NCBI GenBank assembly: GCA_964497635.1
Contig: CAZCDB010000008.1
Span: forward strand, 1-34,585
Reading direction: 5' to 3'
From: CAMDWQ01 sp964497635
GTDB taxonomy: Bacteria > Omnitrophota > Gorgyraeia > 2-02-FULL-51-18
Length of the DNA: 34,585 bases
Numbering within the stretch: position 1 is the stretch's first letter; the number at the start of each line of letters is the position of its first letter. The notes beneath the pieces are model-generated. The model searched no databases and had not been told where the DNA came from. It saw only the letters and a list, made by a program, of their open reading frames with translations. Made by a program: the position numbers and the translations under genes. Shown in pieces: positions 23,809 through 30,783 of the stretch.

Positions 23809-24327
23809 ATGGCGATCAAAGTTAGAATCCCAACCCCACTTCAAAAATTGACCAACAATCAGGGAGATGTTCAGTGCGAAGCCTCCGATATCAATGGAAT
23901 GCTGGCCGAACTTGAAAAAAATCACCCGGGGATCAAAGAGCGTCTTTGTGATGGCGAGGGGAAGCTGCGCCGCTTCGTGAACGTTTACGTCAATGAAGAA
24001 GACATCCGTTTTCTGCAGGGCCAAGAGACCGTGCTTAAAGACGGTGATGATATTTCGATTATCCCGGCGATTGCAGGGGGTGCTCCGGTGGTGACTCGTC
24101 GCGTGATGCTGGTATTCCCACAAAACCAGATCAAGGAGCCCGCAGTCTTTACGATGGCCAAAAAATACGACATCATGCCCAACATCCGCCGCGCGCGCGT
24201 GACCGAAACTGTGGGGGAAATGATGCTAGAGCTTGAAGGTTTGGAGAGTAATCTCGAAAAGGGGATTAAGTATTTAGAGTCTCTTGGGATCCAGGTAGAT
24301 CCTGTCACGGGGGACGGAGGTCTCTAA
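23809..24327 (+). CDS. MoaD/CysO-like sulfur carrier fused to a NIL domain
   Basis: A 172-residue two-domain protein. Residues 1-91 are a MoaD/CysO-type ubiquitin-like fold ending in the classic tail IIPAIAGG (84-91). Residues 97-166 match the NIL domain pattern (RRVMLVFPQNQIKEP, then GEMMLELEGLE and YLESLGIQV). The NIL domain is known from the C-terminus of methionine-importer ATPases (MetN) and from archaeal proteins needed to make homocysteine. The carrier's Gly-Gly is internal, so activation needs a cut after residue 91, plausibly by the JAMM protease at 19140. A second Gly-Gly lies one residue from the C-terminus (GDGGL). It is paired with the threonine-synthase-like gene. Confidence 0.88.
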   Translation: MAIKVRIPTPLQKLTNNQGDVQCEASDINGMLAELEKNHPGIKERLCDGEGKLRRFVNVYVNEEDIRFLQGQETVLKDGDDISIIPAIAGGAPVVTRRVMLVFPQNQIKEPAVFTMAKKYDIMPNIRRARVTETVGEMMLELEGLESNLEKGIKYLESLGIQVDPVTGDGGL

Positions 24328-24328
24328 G

Positions 24329-24550
24329 ATTTTTCATTTTTTATTTGCGGTTATCTTCTTTTTCGCTCTACCCCTAGGAGTTTATCAGGGGGTGTTTTCG
24401 GCGACCCAACAGCTTTTTATTCAGAGGCAGTTTCCTTATCCTTCGGAGTGTTTTGCGATCCCTGCGGGTGTAGGGGCTAGTTTTTTGGTTCTGGGAGTTT
24501 CTTTCTTTATTTTCGGTGGAGTTTATAAAAAAAAGGGGAAATCGTCATGA
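24329..24550 (+). CDS. 73-residue two-span membrane protein with probable ATT start
   Basis: An open frame continues from 24329 to TGA 24550 and codes for two hydrophobic spans (FHFLFAVIFFFALPLGVY, then VGASFLVLGVSFFIFGGVY) with a basic tail (KKKGKSS). No ATG, GTG or TTG lies before the first span. An ATT at 24329 stands 8 bases after a GGAGG (24316-24320) that has no other gene to serve, so ATT initiation (as in infC) is the best reading. The end overlaps the next gene's ATG as ATGA. Function is unknown; it may be a membrane partner of the small secreted protein that follows. Confidence 0.55.
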   Translation: MFHFLFAVIFFFALPLGVYQGVFSATQQLFIQRQFPYPSECFAIPAGVGASFLVLGVSFFIFGGVYKKKGKSS

Positions 24551-24795
24551 AATATTTGCGGATACTGACTGTCTCTTTTGTTTTGCTGACACCTTGCTTC
24601 TTTCCCGGTGTTCTTTGGGCCGAAAGAGTTCGTGAAGAAAATACCGGTGGAGGACCCAGCGCCCAGGAAAGACATGAAGCCTTGCTTCAGAAAATCGATG
24701 CTCTCACTCAAAAACAAGACCAGATCCTCGAGGAATTAAGCGCGCTCAAGGCTGAGTTAAACATCATCAAAATACGAGTTTCTGTCCAAAACTAG
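24547..24795 (+). CDS. Small secreted coiled-coil protein
   Basis: An 82-residue protein with a signal peptide (residues 1-25, cut after VLWA), a short Gly/Pro-rich linker (GGGPSA) and a C-terminal coiled coil from about 40 to 78 (LLQKIDALTQKQDQILEEL). It overlaps the two-span membrane protein by 4 bases and precedes the Rrf2 regulator by 12, so it is in the same transcript. No known family was recognised. Its shape suggests an oligomeric periplasmic partner of a membrane protein. Confidence 0.7.
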   Translation: MKYLRILTVSFVLLTPCFFPGVLWAERVREENTGGGPSAQERHEALLQKIDALTQKQDQILEELSALKAELNIIKIRVSVQN

Positions 24796-24807
24796 ATTTA
24801 TTTAATT

Positions 24808-25266
24808 ATGAAATTTTCTAAACGCACTCTCTATGGTTTTAGCGCGCTCTTGGCTTTGGCCAGCCGTTACGGAGAAGGGGCTTTATCCGCTTCGCAGATC
24901 GCTCGCCAAGAAAATATTCCCACCCCTTATCTTGAGCAAATCTTCTCTGCACTCAAGAAGCGGGGGTTTGTAAAAAGTGTGCGCGGTCCGCAGGGCGGGT
25001 ATGTTCTCAATCGAAAACCCTCTGAAATTACCCTGCATGATTTTTTGATCTCCATGGAAGAAAAGAAGTTTTTACCCAGCCCTGATTCTACGGCCGTAAG
25101 TTCTGAAAGCAGCGAGGCGGTGATCGCAAGCCTCCTGTTTTTTAAAAAATTTGAAAGCCTGCTTAAAGACAGTCTTTCACAAATGACGCTCAAACAACTG
25201 GTGGATGAGGCCCGACATTTTCAGAAAGTAAAATTGACCTCTTCCAAGGCAACGTTTCATATATAA
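24808..25266 (+). CDS. Rrf2-family transcriptional regulator, cysteine-free (CymR-like)
   Basis: A 152-residue winged-helix repressor. The Rrf2 hallmark is clear: KRTLYGFSALLALAS at the start, the recognition region ASQIARQENIPTPYLEQIFSALK (about 28-50) and wing GFVKSVRGPQGGYVL (53-67). It has no cysteine at all, so it cannot bind an Fe-S cluster as IscR, NsrR or RsrR do. Bacillus CymR, the cysteine-metabolism repressor of this family, is also cluster-free and senses cysteine status by binding CysK. The position downstream of the sulfur genes fits a similar role, which is an inference. The stop overlaps the next ATG by one base. Confidence 0.9.
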   Translation: MKFSKRTLYGFSALLALASRYGEGALSASQIARQENIPTPYLEQIFSALKKRGFVKSVRGPQGGYVLNRKPSEITLHDFLISMEEKKFLPSPDSTAVSSESSEAVIASLLFFKKFESLLKDSLSQMTLKQLVDEARHFQKVKLTSSKATFHI

Positions 25267-25832
25267 TGAAAACAAGTGCTTCTAAGCAAAAGTTAAGAGA
25301 GCGTATTTTAAGAAAACTCAAAGCTCAAGAGGCTTCAGAGCGTGCGCGGCGCAGTCTTAAAATCCAAAAAAAGCTGTGGCAACATCCTGCTTTTCAAAGG
25401 GCTCAATGCATCTTTTTTTATGTTTCCATGCCTCTGGAAGTTAATACGCATCGCATGATTGAGAAAGCGCTTGATTTAGGAAAGCGTGTGGCGGTGCCGC
25501 GGGCGGATGTTCCGTCAAAGCAGCTGCATTTTTTTGAGATTAAGGATTTAAGGTCCGATGTTTTGCCAGGTGCTTTCGGGATTTTAGAGCCTTTTGGGTC
25601 CGAAAAGCTTAAAGTTTTACCCAAGAAGGGAGATTGTATCCTGGTCCCGGGAGTTGTTTTTGACCGAAGTAAGCAGCGAATCGGTCATGGGGCTGGGTTT
25701 TATGACCGGTTTCTAGCCGGGCTGGGTCCTAAGATCTATAAGATGGGGCTGGCTTTTACTTTTCAAGTCCTAGAAGAAACACTTCCTCAAGAGAAGCATG
25801 ATGTCGTGCTAGATGAATTGATTACGGATTGA
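25266..25832 (+). CDS. 5-formyltetrahydrofolate cyclo-ligase
   Basis: A 188-residue cytoplasmic enzyme that converts 5-formyltetrahydrofolate and ATP to 5,10-methenyltetrahydrofolate, feeding one-carbon metabolism. The N-terminus is basic (KQKLRERILRKLKAQ) and the ATP/folate region is GVVFDRSKQRIGHGAGFYDRF, which is diagnostic of the family with the usual length of 180-200. It overlaps the Rrf2 gene by one base and precedes rny by 25 bases, a common neighbourhood for this gene. Confidence 0.93.
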   Translation: MKTSASKQKLRERILRKLKAQEASERARRSLKIQKKLWQHPAFQRAQCIFFYVSMPLEVNTHRMIEKALDLGKRVAVPRADVPSKQLHFFEIKDLRSDVLPGAFGILEPFGSEKLKVLPKKGDCILVPGVVFDRSKQRIGHGAGFYDRFLAGLGPKIYKMGLAFTFQVLEETLPQEKHDVVLDELITD

Positions 25833-25857
25833 AACAATAGGGATATAGGAAAAAATA

Positions 25858-27432
25858 ATGGATGCTAATTTAATTTTTGCTTTAGTCATCGGAGGTCTTT
25901 TTTTGGCCGCCGCTTCTTTTGGCGTGGGCTATTTTGCCCGCAAGCGTTTTGCGGAGCGTTTGATTCGTACGGCAGAGTCCAAAGCCCGAGAACTGTTGAC
26001 TGTTGCACGTCGTGAGTCTGAGGATCTACTCAAAAAATCCGACAAGGAAGCCAAGACTTATCTAGCAAAAGTTCAGAGTGAATTTGAGGGGAAGATCGCG
26101 GATACGCGCCGCACGCTTGATAATGCTGAGAAAATGATCAAGCACAAAGAAGACACGCTCGATCAGAAAGTAGAAATTATCGAGAAAAAAGAAAAAGAAG
26201 CCGCTTTTCGTCTTCAAGAAGCAACTTCCAAAGAAAAAGTGATCGTGGATAAGGAAAGAAATCTTGAGAAACTTTACGAGGAAGAAAGAGAAGTCTTAAA
26301 AAAGCTGGCGGCGCTGGACTCCGAAGAAGCCAAAAAGCAGTTTTTAAAGCGGATGGAAATCGATGTACGTTCCGAAACAAGTAAGATCATCCGCGAGGTC
26401 GAAGCAGAGGCCCAAGCCCTGGCAGAGCCCAAAGCTAAAAAAATATTGAGTCTTGCGATTCAGCGCTGTGCCGCGGCGCATACCATGGAATCTACGGTGA
26501 CCGTGGTGACGCTTCCCAGCGAAGAAATGAAAGGACGCATCATCGGCAAAGATGGACGCAATATTAAAACCTTTGAAACCTTGACCGGAGTGGATCTCAT
26601 TATCGATGAGACTCCCCAAGCGGTGACTTTGTCAGCGTTTGACGGGATACGTCGTGAAATTGCGCGTATTTCTTTGGATGAGCTGGTCAAGGATGGACGG
26701 ATTCAGCCCGCACGTATTGAAGAAGTGGTGCAGAAGACCAAGAAAAATATGGAAAATATTTTAAAGGAAGAGGGGGAGAAGGCAATTTTAGAGGCCAATA
26801 TCCCCACGCAAATGCACCCGGAGATTGTGAAGCTTTTGGGACGCCTTCGTTTTCGTACCAGCTACGGCCAAAATGTGCTCGATCACTCCATTGAAGTGGC
26901 CCATCTCATGAACGTGATCGCAGGAGAGATGAAGCTGGATCCTGTTTTGGCTCGTCGTGCCGGGCTTTTGCATGATCTGGGAAAAGCGGTCAGCCATGAC
27001 GTCGAGGGGCCGCATGCTTTGATCGGCGGAGAACTTGCACGCCGGTACGGCGAACATCCGGATGTGATTCATGCCATTGAAGCGCATCATGAAGATATTG
27101 AAATGAAATCCATCTGGCCTATGCTCACACAAGCCGCGGATGCGGTGAGTGCCGCTCGACCAGGCGCTCGTCGTGAGAGTGTGGAAAGTTATCTCCAGCG
27201 TCTTGAAAAACTTGAAAAAATCGTGGACGCGCATCCAGGAGTCGAAAAATCTTTTGTGATTCAAGGCGGCCGTGAAGTGCGTGTGCTGGTACGCCCCGAC
27301 CGTGTGACCGAACAGGCTCTGCCGGCCTTAGCCCGAGAGGTTTCCAAAAAGATTGAAGAAAATGTCCAGTACCCAGGCCAAATCAAAGTGGTCGTGATCC
27401 GCGAAACGAGAGTTGAGGATTTGGCGAAATGA
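25858..27432 (+). CDS. rny: Ribonuclease Y
   Basis: A membrane-anchored endoribonuclease that starts mRNA decay. The 524 residues comprise an N-terminal transmembrane helix (about 4-26), a long charged coiled coil (30-190), a KH RNA-binding domain (GRIIGKDGRNIK, 226-237) and an HD metal-dependent hydrolase domain (His343, then His372-Asp373 in LLHDLGKA). Length equals Bacillus RNase Y (520). AGGA lies upstream of the ATG. It overlaps ymdB by 4 bases (ATGA); the rny-ymdB pair is conserved in many bacteria. Confidence 0.97.
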   Translation: MDANLIFALVIGGLFLAAASFGVGYFARKRFAERLIRTAESKARELLTVARRESEDLLKKSDKEAKTYLAKVQSEFEGKIADTRRTLDNAEKMIKHKEDTLDQKVEIIEKKEKEAAFRLQEATSKEKVIVDKERNLEKLYEEEREVLKKLAALDSEEAKKQFLKRMEIDVRSETSKIIREVEAEAQALAEPKAKKILSLAIQRCAAAHTMESTVTVVTLPSEEMKGRIIGKDGRNIKTFETLTGVDLIIDETPQAVTLSAFDGIRREIARISLDELVKDGRIQPARIEEVVQKTKKNMENILKEEGEKAILEANIPTQMHPEIVKLLGRLRFRTSYGQNVLDHSIEVAHLMNVIAGEMKLDPVLARRAGLLHDLGKAVSHDVEGPHALIGGELARRYGEHPDVIHAIEAHHEDIEMKSIWPMLTQAADAVSAARPGARRESVESYLQRLEKLEKIVDAHPGVEKSFVIQGGREVRVLVRPDRVTEQALPALAREVSKKIEENVQYPGQIKVVVIRETRVEDLAK

Positions 27433-28223
27433 TCAAGATTTTAATGATCGGCGACACGTATGGCGACCCAGGACGTAAGGCGATCGAGCGTTTTGTGCCG
27501 GCGATGAAAAAAGCCGGGGAAGTGGATTTTGTCGTCTGCAACGCCGAGAACTCCGCGGATGGGTCGGGTGTGAGCGAGCGGATCGCCAAGGATTTATTTT
27601 TTACTGGGTGTGATGTGCTTACTTGCGGCGACCATTCTTTTGATAAAAGAAAAGAGGTCGAGAGTTTTTTTAAAACCGAGCCCAAAATTTTAAGGCCTGC
27701 CAATTTTCCTAAAATTCTCCCAGGGAGTGGTTCGGTGGTGGTGGAATCTCGAGGGACAAAGATCGGTGTGATTCACGTCGCCGGACAAGTTTTTATGCGT
27801 TATCACTTCTCCTCTCCCTTTATTTGCCTCGATGAAGAAGTTGAGAAAGTCCGTGCTCAAGGTGCCAAAGTCATCCTCGTGGACTTTCACGCGGAAGCCA
27901 CGAGCGAAAAAACAGCCATTTCCTGGTATCTGGACGGCCGTGTGGCCGCTGTGGTGGGAACACACACCCACGTCCAAACAGCTGATGAGCGTGTCACGAC
28001 CAAAGGAACCGCCTGCATCACCGACCTTGGCATGACAGGCCCCTACGACTCTGTGATCGGCGCCGACAAAGACCAAATCATGGACCGCTTCCTCACCCAA
28101 ATCGGCGGAAAAAAAGTAGTCGCCAAAAATGACGTGCGCCTCTCCGGGGCTCTGATCACCGTGGATGAGTCCACCGGCCGCGCACTCTCCATCCGTCGTG
28201 TGAACGAAAGACTTGATAGCTAG
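27429..28223 (+). CDS. ymdB: YmdB-type metallophosphoesterase (TIGR00282 family)
   Basis: A 264-residue dimetal phosphodiesterase; in Bacillus YmdB hydrolyses cyclic nucleotides or 2',3'-cyclic phosphates and affects biofilm and motility decisions. The metal ligands are Asp9 (IGDTYGDPGR), Glu40-Asn41 (NAEN), His69, His154 (DFHAEATSEK) and His179/His181 (GTHTHVQT). The usual bridging Asn of GNH is replaced by Asp68 (CGDHSFD). It forms an operon with rny. The next gene begins one base after its stop. Confidence 0.93.
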   Translation: MIKILMIGDTYGDPGRKAIERFVPAMKKAGEVDFVVCNAENSADGSGVSERIAKDLFFTGCDVLTCGDHSFDKRKEVESFFKTEPKILRPANFPKILPGSGSVVVESRGTKIGVIHVAGQVFMRYHFSSPFICLDEEVEKVRAQGAKVILVDFHAEATSEKTAISWYLDGRVAAVVGTHTHVQTADERVTTKGTACITDLGMTGPYDSVIGADKDQIMDRFLTQIGGKKVVAKNDVRLSGALITVDESTGRALSIRRVNERLDS

Positions 28224-28224
28224 C

Positions 28225-28686
28225 ATGCCAACATTGCGTGGTTTGAATTCAGTCGCTCACTCCATTGGACATCATACGTCAAGCGGTTTATGTCAGTTTA
28301 TTGATGAAATTTTTCCAGCATGTCAGCAAGAAAAAATAAAAGTATTCATGATTGATCTATTGATACCAGAAGAGCTCCCAAAAAAATTACATGCGACAGA
28401 ACAACTCAGATGGAGTTATGAAAATTTGATTCTTAAATTTGAAGAAATTCTCAAGAAGTCTAAATTTACGATACTAGACGTTAAAGAAGCTAAATTACGT
28501 TTAGATTTTGATTTCGCTCTTTCGAACAATGTTATGCGACACAAAACTCTTCATATAAAACCACTAACCATTCCTGCATATACTCTCACAGCTACTATCA
28601 GGACCAAGAGAGATAAAATTTTCTCCCATCAATTTAAAAGTCTCCACCATGATAAATGTTGGATCATTACAAAAAAAGAGGGATGA
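28225..28686 (+). CDS. Hypothetical protein, AT-rich, no recognised family
   Basis: ATG 28225 is used (an upstream TTG at 28213 lies inside ymdB). The product has 153 residues, no signal peptide and no membrane span. It opens with MPTLRGLNSVAHSIGHHTSS, followed by a hydrophobic-acidic first half and a second half of probable beta strands (KAKLRLDFDF-like). Base composition is visibly more AT-rich than the flanking rny-ymdB and xseA genes, suggesting acquisition. No family was recognised. It might be part of the accessory patch with the DUF4160/DUF2442 pair downstream. Confidence 0.6.
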   Translation: MPTLRGLNSVAHSIGHHTSSGLCQFIDEIFPACQQEKIKVFMIDLLIPEELPKKLHATEQLRWSYENLILKFEEILKKSKFTILDVKEAKLRLDFDFALSNNVMRHKTLHIKPLTIPAYTLTATIRTKRDKIFSHQFKSLHHDKCWIITKKEG

Positions 28687-28756
28687 GCGAAGAGACAGAT
28701 CCAGGTAAAGCGGGTTGTTTTATGGTATATTTTAAAGAGGTTTTGGAGCAAGTTTA

Positions 28757-29017
28757 ATGCCAACGATTAGCGTCTTTTTTGGGATTTATATCCGTATGTA
28801 TTTTGATGAGCACGCGCCGGCTCATTTTCATGCTTATTACGGTGAGTATTCTGCGGCTATAGAAATTCAAACACTGGGGGTCCTAAAAGGACAATTACCT
28901 CAGCGTGTTTTAGGTCTGGTCTTAGAGTGGGCTTCTCTGCACAGAGCAGAATTATTAGAAGACTGGTCCTTAGCGCAAAGTCATAAACCATTACGAGATA
29001 TTAGCCCGTTGGAATAG
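28757..29017 (+). CDS. DUF4160 family protein
   Basis: An 86-residue protein with the recognisable DUF4160 core (MPTISVFFGIYIRMYF, then DEHAPAHFHAYYGEY) containing the conserved His-Pro/His cluster. Members are usually encoded beside a DUF2442 protein, as here (12 bases apart). The pair has been regarded as toxin-antitoxin-like, but a mechanism is not established to my knowledge. An extended -10-like TGGTATATT lies in the 70 bases upstream, so the pair may have its own promoter. Confidence 0.85.
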   Translation: MPTISVFFGIYIRMYFDEHAPAHFHAYYGEYSAAIEIQTLGVLKGQLPQRVLGLVLEWASLHRAELLEDWSLAQSHKPLRDISPLE

Positions 29018-29029
29018 AGGTAAAAGAAC

Positions 29030-29263
29030 ATGGAAAAAATAACTCAAATCAAAGTTTTAGATAATTACCGGTTGGAAATATTATTTAATGATGGAGTCAA
29101 AGGTGTTATTTCTTTGTCCGACCGTCTTTTTGGTCCAGTCTTTGAACCTCTCAAAGACCCCGTTTTTTTTGGCAAAGCTCAAGTGGATGAATTCGGAGCG
29201 ATTGCCTGGCCCAACGGTGCTGACTTAGCTCCCGATGCGCTTTATGAGAGGCTAAAACATTAG
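29030..29263 (+). CDS. DUF2442 family protein
   Basis: A 77-residue protein matching DUF2442: an N-terminal strand pair (ITQIKVLDNYRLEILFNDG), then LSDRLFGPVFEPLKDP and the closing IAWPNGADLAPDALYERL. It follows DUF4160 after 12 bases with an AGAGG ribosome-binding site, so the two are a unit. It is typical of mobile or accessory gene pairs and probably the binding partner of the DUF4160 protein. Confidence 0.88.
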   Translation: MEKITQIKVLDNYRLEILFNDGVKGVISLSDRLFGPVFEPLKDPVFFGKAQVDEFGAIAWPNGADLAPDALYERLKH

Positions 29264-29308
29264 TAGATTTACCCACCCAAGGTATTTAGATTCCTCACAG
29301 AGAAGCAA

Positions 29309-30532
29309 TTGATCAAAACCTACGAGCTAAAAACAGAACGCAAAGTCTACAGCGTTTCGGAGATTACGCGGGAGGTCCGGTTTACGCTCGAGGGGCGATT
29401 TATTGATCTCTGGGTGGAGGGGGAGATCACCAATTTTAAGCTCCACTCTTCTGGGCATATGTATTTTTCTTTGAAAGATGAGTCGGCGCAGATTCAGTGT
29501 GTGATGTTTCAGAGGGAAAATAGTCAGCTGGGATTTGAGCCGGGCGAAGGGATGAAGGTGCTGGTTCGCTCACGGGTGAGTGTGTACGCGCCGCGGGGAC
29601 AGTATCAGCTCTATATCGAGAGGATTGAGCCTAAAGGGATCGGGGCGCTTCAGATCCGCTTTCAACAGCTGGTTGAAAAGCTTAAGAACGAAGGTCTTTT
29701 TGACGAAGCGCACAAGAAGCCTTTGCCTTATTTACCTAAAACCATTGGGATAGTGACCTCACTGGATGGCGCGGCGCTTCGGGATATTCTCAATATTTTG
29801 GAAAGAAGATTTTCGGGCGCTCATGTTTTGATTTATCCGGTGCAAGTGCAAGGAGCGGGCGCGGCTGAAAGCATCGCGACGGCGATTGATGATTTTAATG
29901 CGTTGGAAAATGCCGATGTATTGATTGTGGGCCGCGGCGGCGGAAGCTTAGAGGATCTCTGGGCTTTTAATGAGGAGATCGTGGCGCGTGCGATATTTAA
30001 TTCCCACATTCCAATAATTTCAGCGGTGGGGCATGAAGTCGATTTTACAATCGCGGATTTTGTGTCGGATTTACGGGCACCGACGCCTTCAGCAGCAGCG
30101 GAGTTAGTGCTGCCTGTACAAGAGGAGGTTTTGGAGAGAGTTGAAGAATTGAAGCTACGTTCGCTTCAGGGTATCAATGGATTAATTAGAAACCTAAAGC
30201 AAGAGCTAAAACTTCTTCAAGAAAATCGTAGCTTGAAAGATCCACTGGCAATTTTTGAAGCCCAATTTCAAAAATTGGACGAGCTAAAAAAACAATCCTC
30301 GACTTGGCTTCAAAATTTTATTTCTCTAAAAAAGGAAAAGATTTTAGCACTGCTTGGAAAATTGGAAGCTCTCGGGCCCTTGGCGGTGCTCAAGCGTGGA
30401 TTTAGCGTATCACTGAAACTTCCCGAGGAAAAAGTGATCACCTCAGTCAAAAAAATAAAAGTCGGAGATTTACTCAAAACAAAACTCAGCGACGGGTTTT
30501 TTACCAGTCAAATAAAGGAGATCGATGTATGA
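29309..30532 (+). CDS. xseA: Exodeoxyribonuclease VII large subunit
   Basis: The catalytic/scaffold subunit of ExoVII, which degrades single-stranded DNA in repair. The 407 residues show an N-terminal OB-fold (YSVSEITREVRFTLEGRF, then GEITNFKLHSSGHMYF), the catalytic domain (IGIVTSLDGAALRDI, VGRGGGSLEDLWAFNEE, SAVGHEVDFTIADFVSD) and a C-terminal coiled coil ending LKRGFSV. The start is TTG 29309, as homologues begin just before YSVSE; no ATG is available. It overlaps xseB by 4 bases. Confidence 0.95.
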   Translation: MIKTYELKTERKVYSVSEITREVRFTLEGRFIDLWVEGEITNFKLHSSGHMYFSLKDESAQIQCVMFQRENSQLGFEPGEGMKVLVRSRVSVYAPRGQYQLYIERIEPKGIGALQIRFQQLVEKLKNEGLFDEAHKKPLPYLPKTIGIVTSLDGAALRDILNILERRFSGAHVLIYPVQVQGAGAAESIATAIDDFNALENADVLIVGRGGGSLEDLWAFNEEIVARAIFNSHIPIISAVGHEVDFTIADFVSDLRAPTPSAAAELVLPVQEEVLERVEELKLRSLQGINGLIRNLKQELKLLQENRSLKDPLAIFEAQFQKLDELKKQSSTWLQNFISLKKEKILALLGKLEALGPLAVLKRGFSVSLKLPEEKVITSVKKIKVGDLLKTKLSDGFFTSQIKEIDV

Positions 30533-30783
30533 GCGAGACCAAAGAAATCGAGTTTGAGACAGCGTTAAAAAAATTGGAAGCCATTGTACAAAATCTAGAG
30601 AGCGGAGATCTATCTCTCGAGCAGGCGCTCAAACAATACGAAGAAGGCGTGAAGATGGCCGACATTTGCTCCAAACGTCTCTCAGAAGCTCAAAAAAGGG
30701 TCGAAGTTCTGGTAAAAACAAATCCAGGAAAATTCAAAACAGAAGCTTTTGAGGATGAAGGAAAAGCGAAAAAGAAAAAATAA
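30529..30783 (+). CDS. xseB: Exodeoxyribonuclease VII small subunit
   Basis: An 84-residue helical-hairpin protein that binds along the XseA coiled coil. The family phrase FETALKKLEAIVQNLESGDLSLEQALK is split as FETALKKLEAIV and ESGDLSLEQALKQYEEG; the tail is lysine-rich. GGAG stands before the ATG, which overlaps the xseA stop. The stop overlaps the ispA start by one base. Confidence 0.95.
   Translation: MSETKEIEFETALKKLEAIVQNLESGDLSLEQALKQYEEGVKMADICSKRLSEAQKRVEVLVKTNPGKFKTEAFEDEGKAKKKK

Noticed and set aside
24808..25266. IscR or NsrR identity for the Rrf2 regulator
   Set aside because: No cysteine exists in the protein, so it cannot hold an Fe-S cluster.
26788..27264. Long minus-strand frame inside rny
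   Set aside because: Antisense to the HD domain of RNase Y; its sequence has no recognisable domain and mirrors the codons of the real gene.
27690..28226. A 178-codon minus-strand frame inside ymdB
   Set aside because: Antisense shadow of a conserved metallophosphoesterase; no start signal.
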